Assembly (NCBI RefSeq): GCF_900129845.1
Contig: NZ_FQXB01000001.1
Span: forward strand, 620,001-684,000
Length of the DNA: 64,000 nucleotides
Direction of reading: 5' to 3'
From: Cognatiyoonia sediminum
GTDB taxonomy: Bacteria; Pseudomonadota; Alphaproteobacteria; Rhodobacterales; Rhodobacteraceae
Below the pieces are notes generated by a model. That model was given only the letters and a program-made list of their open reading frames with translations, was not told the origin of the DNA and made no database searches. Position numbers and translations under genes: made by a program. The first letter of the stretch is position 1, and each line of letters opens with the position of its first letter. Below are positions 63,036-64,000 of this stretch, piece after piece.

Positions 63036-64000
63036 TTAACCCACTGAAATCAAACGAATAGCTTTGTCCTGTTCCATCAGCCAAAGAAGAACACGCGCCG
63101 CCTGCCCGCGTTCTGTTTCGAGGCTGGGGTCATCATGCAGCAGTTTGCGTGCATCTTTCTGAGCCCTAGCCATAAGGGCCGTCTGGCTTTCAAGGTCTGC
63201 TATGCGGAAACGTGGCAGACCAGATTGCGCAGTGCCGATCACATCGCCTGCCCCACGTATTGCTAAGTCTTCTTCAGAAATCCTGAAGCCATCTTCCGTC
63301 TCGCGCAGAATCTCAAGCCGCCGGCGTCCGGTTTCCGTCAGTGGATTTTGATAAAGCATCAAACAAGTCGATGCTTCCGCACCCCGCCCCACGCGCCCCC
63401 TGAGCTGATGAAGTTGTGCTAAACCAAAGCTCTCTGCCCGTTCGATCATCATAATCGATGCATTGGGCACGTTCACGCCAACCTCAATCACTGTCGTTGC
63501 AACCAACACCGGCGTTTCACCAGCCACGAATTTCGCCATGGCCTCATCTTTCTCAGCGAGGGGCATCTGCCCATGGACAAGCCCAACCACACCCTCGCCC
63601 AAGGCCGCGCGCAAGTGTTTGAACCGCTCCTCCGCCGCGGTCATGTCCATGACTTCGGATTCCTCGACCAAGGGGCAAACCCAATAGGCTTGTTTACCGT
63701 CCGCCACAGCTTTGCGAAGTTTTTCAACGACTTCGTCTAGCCTGTCGGTTGAGACCAAAGCCGTTTGCACCGGCGTCCGTCCGGGCGGTTTTTCGTCGAG
63801 GATACTGACATCCATGTCGCCGTATTGTGCAAGCGCCAACGAACGAGGGATCGGTGTTGCCGTCATCACAAGAACATCAACCGCCTCGCCCTTGGCCCCC
63901 AATTGCATCCGTTGCGCGACACCAAAGCGGTGTTGCTCATCAATGACCGCAAGCCTCAAATCTTTGAACTCCACCCCTTTCTGAAAGACCGCATGAGTGC
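63036..64000 (-). CDS. recG: ATP-dependent DNA helicase RecG, C-terminal part
   Basis: The 3' part (about 321 codons) of recG; the 5' end is beyond the window, and the frame is open to the last base (THAVFQKGVEFKDLRL...). It contains the helicase motif II region IDEQHRFGVAQR, motif III TATPIPRSLALAQYGDMDVS, motif V VATTVIEVGVNVPNASIMMIE and motif VI QLHQLRGRVGRG. ILRETEDGFRISEEDLAIRGAGDVIG is the TRG motif that distinguishes RecG and Mfd. RecG remodels stalled forks and recombination intermediates. It is followed by the SOS-box locus on the same strand. Confidence 0.96.
   Translation of the reverse strand, partial: THAVFQKGVEFKDLRLAVIDEQHRFGVAQRMQLGAKGEAVDVLVMTATPIPRSLALAQYGDMDVSILDEKPPGRTPVQTALVSTDRLDEVVEKLRKAVADGKQAYWVCPLVEESEVMDMTAAEERFKHLRAALGEGVVGLVHGQMPLAEKDEAMAKFVAGETPVLVATTVIEVGVNVPNASIMMIERAESFGLAQLHQLRGRVGRGAEASTCLMLYQNPLTETGRRRLEILRETEDGFRISEEDLAIRGAGDVIGTAQSGLPRFRIADLESQTALMARAQKDARKLLHDDPSLETERGQAARVLLWLMEQDKAIRLISVG

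Noticed and set aside
1-64000. CRISPR arrays, insertion sequences, prophage genes or rRNA operons
   Set aside because: No regularly spaced repeats, transposase or phage-structural motifs, or rRNA sequences were seen anywhere in the window.

Overview
The window is a 64-kb chromosomal segment of a marine alphaproteobacterium of the Roseobacter group (Rhodobacterales). The evidence is gene content and protein style: a beta-hydroxyaspartate cycle cluster, ectoine hydrolase DoeA, long PstC/PstA permeases, a GTTC-N7-GTTC type SOS box, and many Rhodobacterales-type proteins. Base composition is moderate in G+C, genes are tightly packed, and 1-14 bp overlaps are common. I see no insertion sequence, prophage, CRISPR array or rRNA operon. 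Two genes run off the edges: a hypothetical protein at 1-321 and recG at the right end.

Layout. 1-3.7 kb: a partial hypothetical gene, then yicC-gmk-gamma carbonic anhydrase-metC-like lyase, all translationally close. 3.7-11.2 kb: the complete phosphate regulon phoR-pstSCAB-phoU-phoB, with PhoB-type direct repeats before phoR and pstS. 11.2-13.8 kb: a lone doeA and a convergent gnd. 13.9-19.3 kb: bhcABCD with divergent bhcR, which together encode glyoxylate assimilation to oxaloacetate through the beta-hydroxyaspartate cycle. 19.3-22.5 kb: an M81 (MlrC-like) protein, then aroQ coupled to a LuxR-type regulator. 22.5-34.1 kb: a candidate structured RNA, a DUF3179 protein, rpsB-tsf, a GNAT enzyme, a head-to-head HupE/DUF4198-like pair, pseudouridine salvage (psuK-psuG), DUF502, LysE, a patatin-like lipase and 3-hydroxybutyrate dehydrogenase.

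34.1-45 kb: a candidate minus-strand small RNA, an orphan peptide-type binding protein, a tiny lipoprotein, an aquaporin, a cupin-HTH regulator divergent from an adenylate-forming enzyme/DsbA-like/MFS operon, mfd and a membrane protein. 45-55 kb: hemB, SYLF and YceI proteins, a dimethylglycine-dehydrogenase-like FAD/GcvT fusion, a MobA-like transferase, tRNA-Leu(CAA), a DedA-like protein with DsbB, and a Lrp/arginase/ornithine cyclodeaminase catabolic unit. 55-64 kb: gyrA, a probable outer-membrane barrel, trmFO, a methyltransferase, gluQ, hisI, a Fe-S scaffold homologue, a small SOS-box locus and recG.

The most unusual locus is 62.6-63.0 kb. A GTTC-N7-GTTC LexA-type box precedes a 40-residue single-membrane-span protein. 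It is followed by a strongly self-complementary RNA region (15-bp closing stem around two hairpins) and an intrinsic terminator. This resembles in outline small SOS-induced membrane inhibitors such as Caulobacter SidA, but the sequence is different and the function is unknown. Two further intergenic regions (22.6-22.8 kb and 34.24-34.35 kb) carry terminators that no protein gene explains, which points to unannotated small RNAs.
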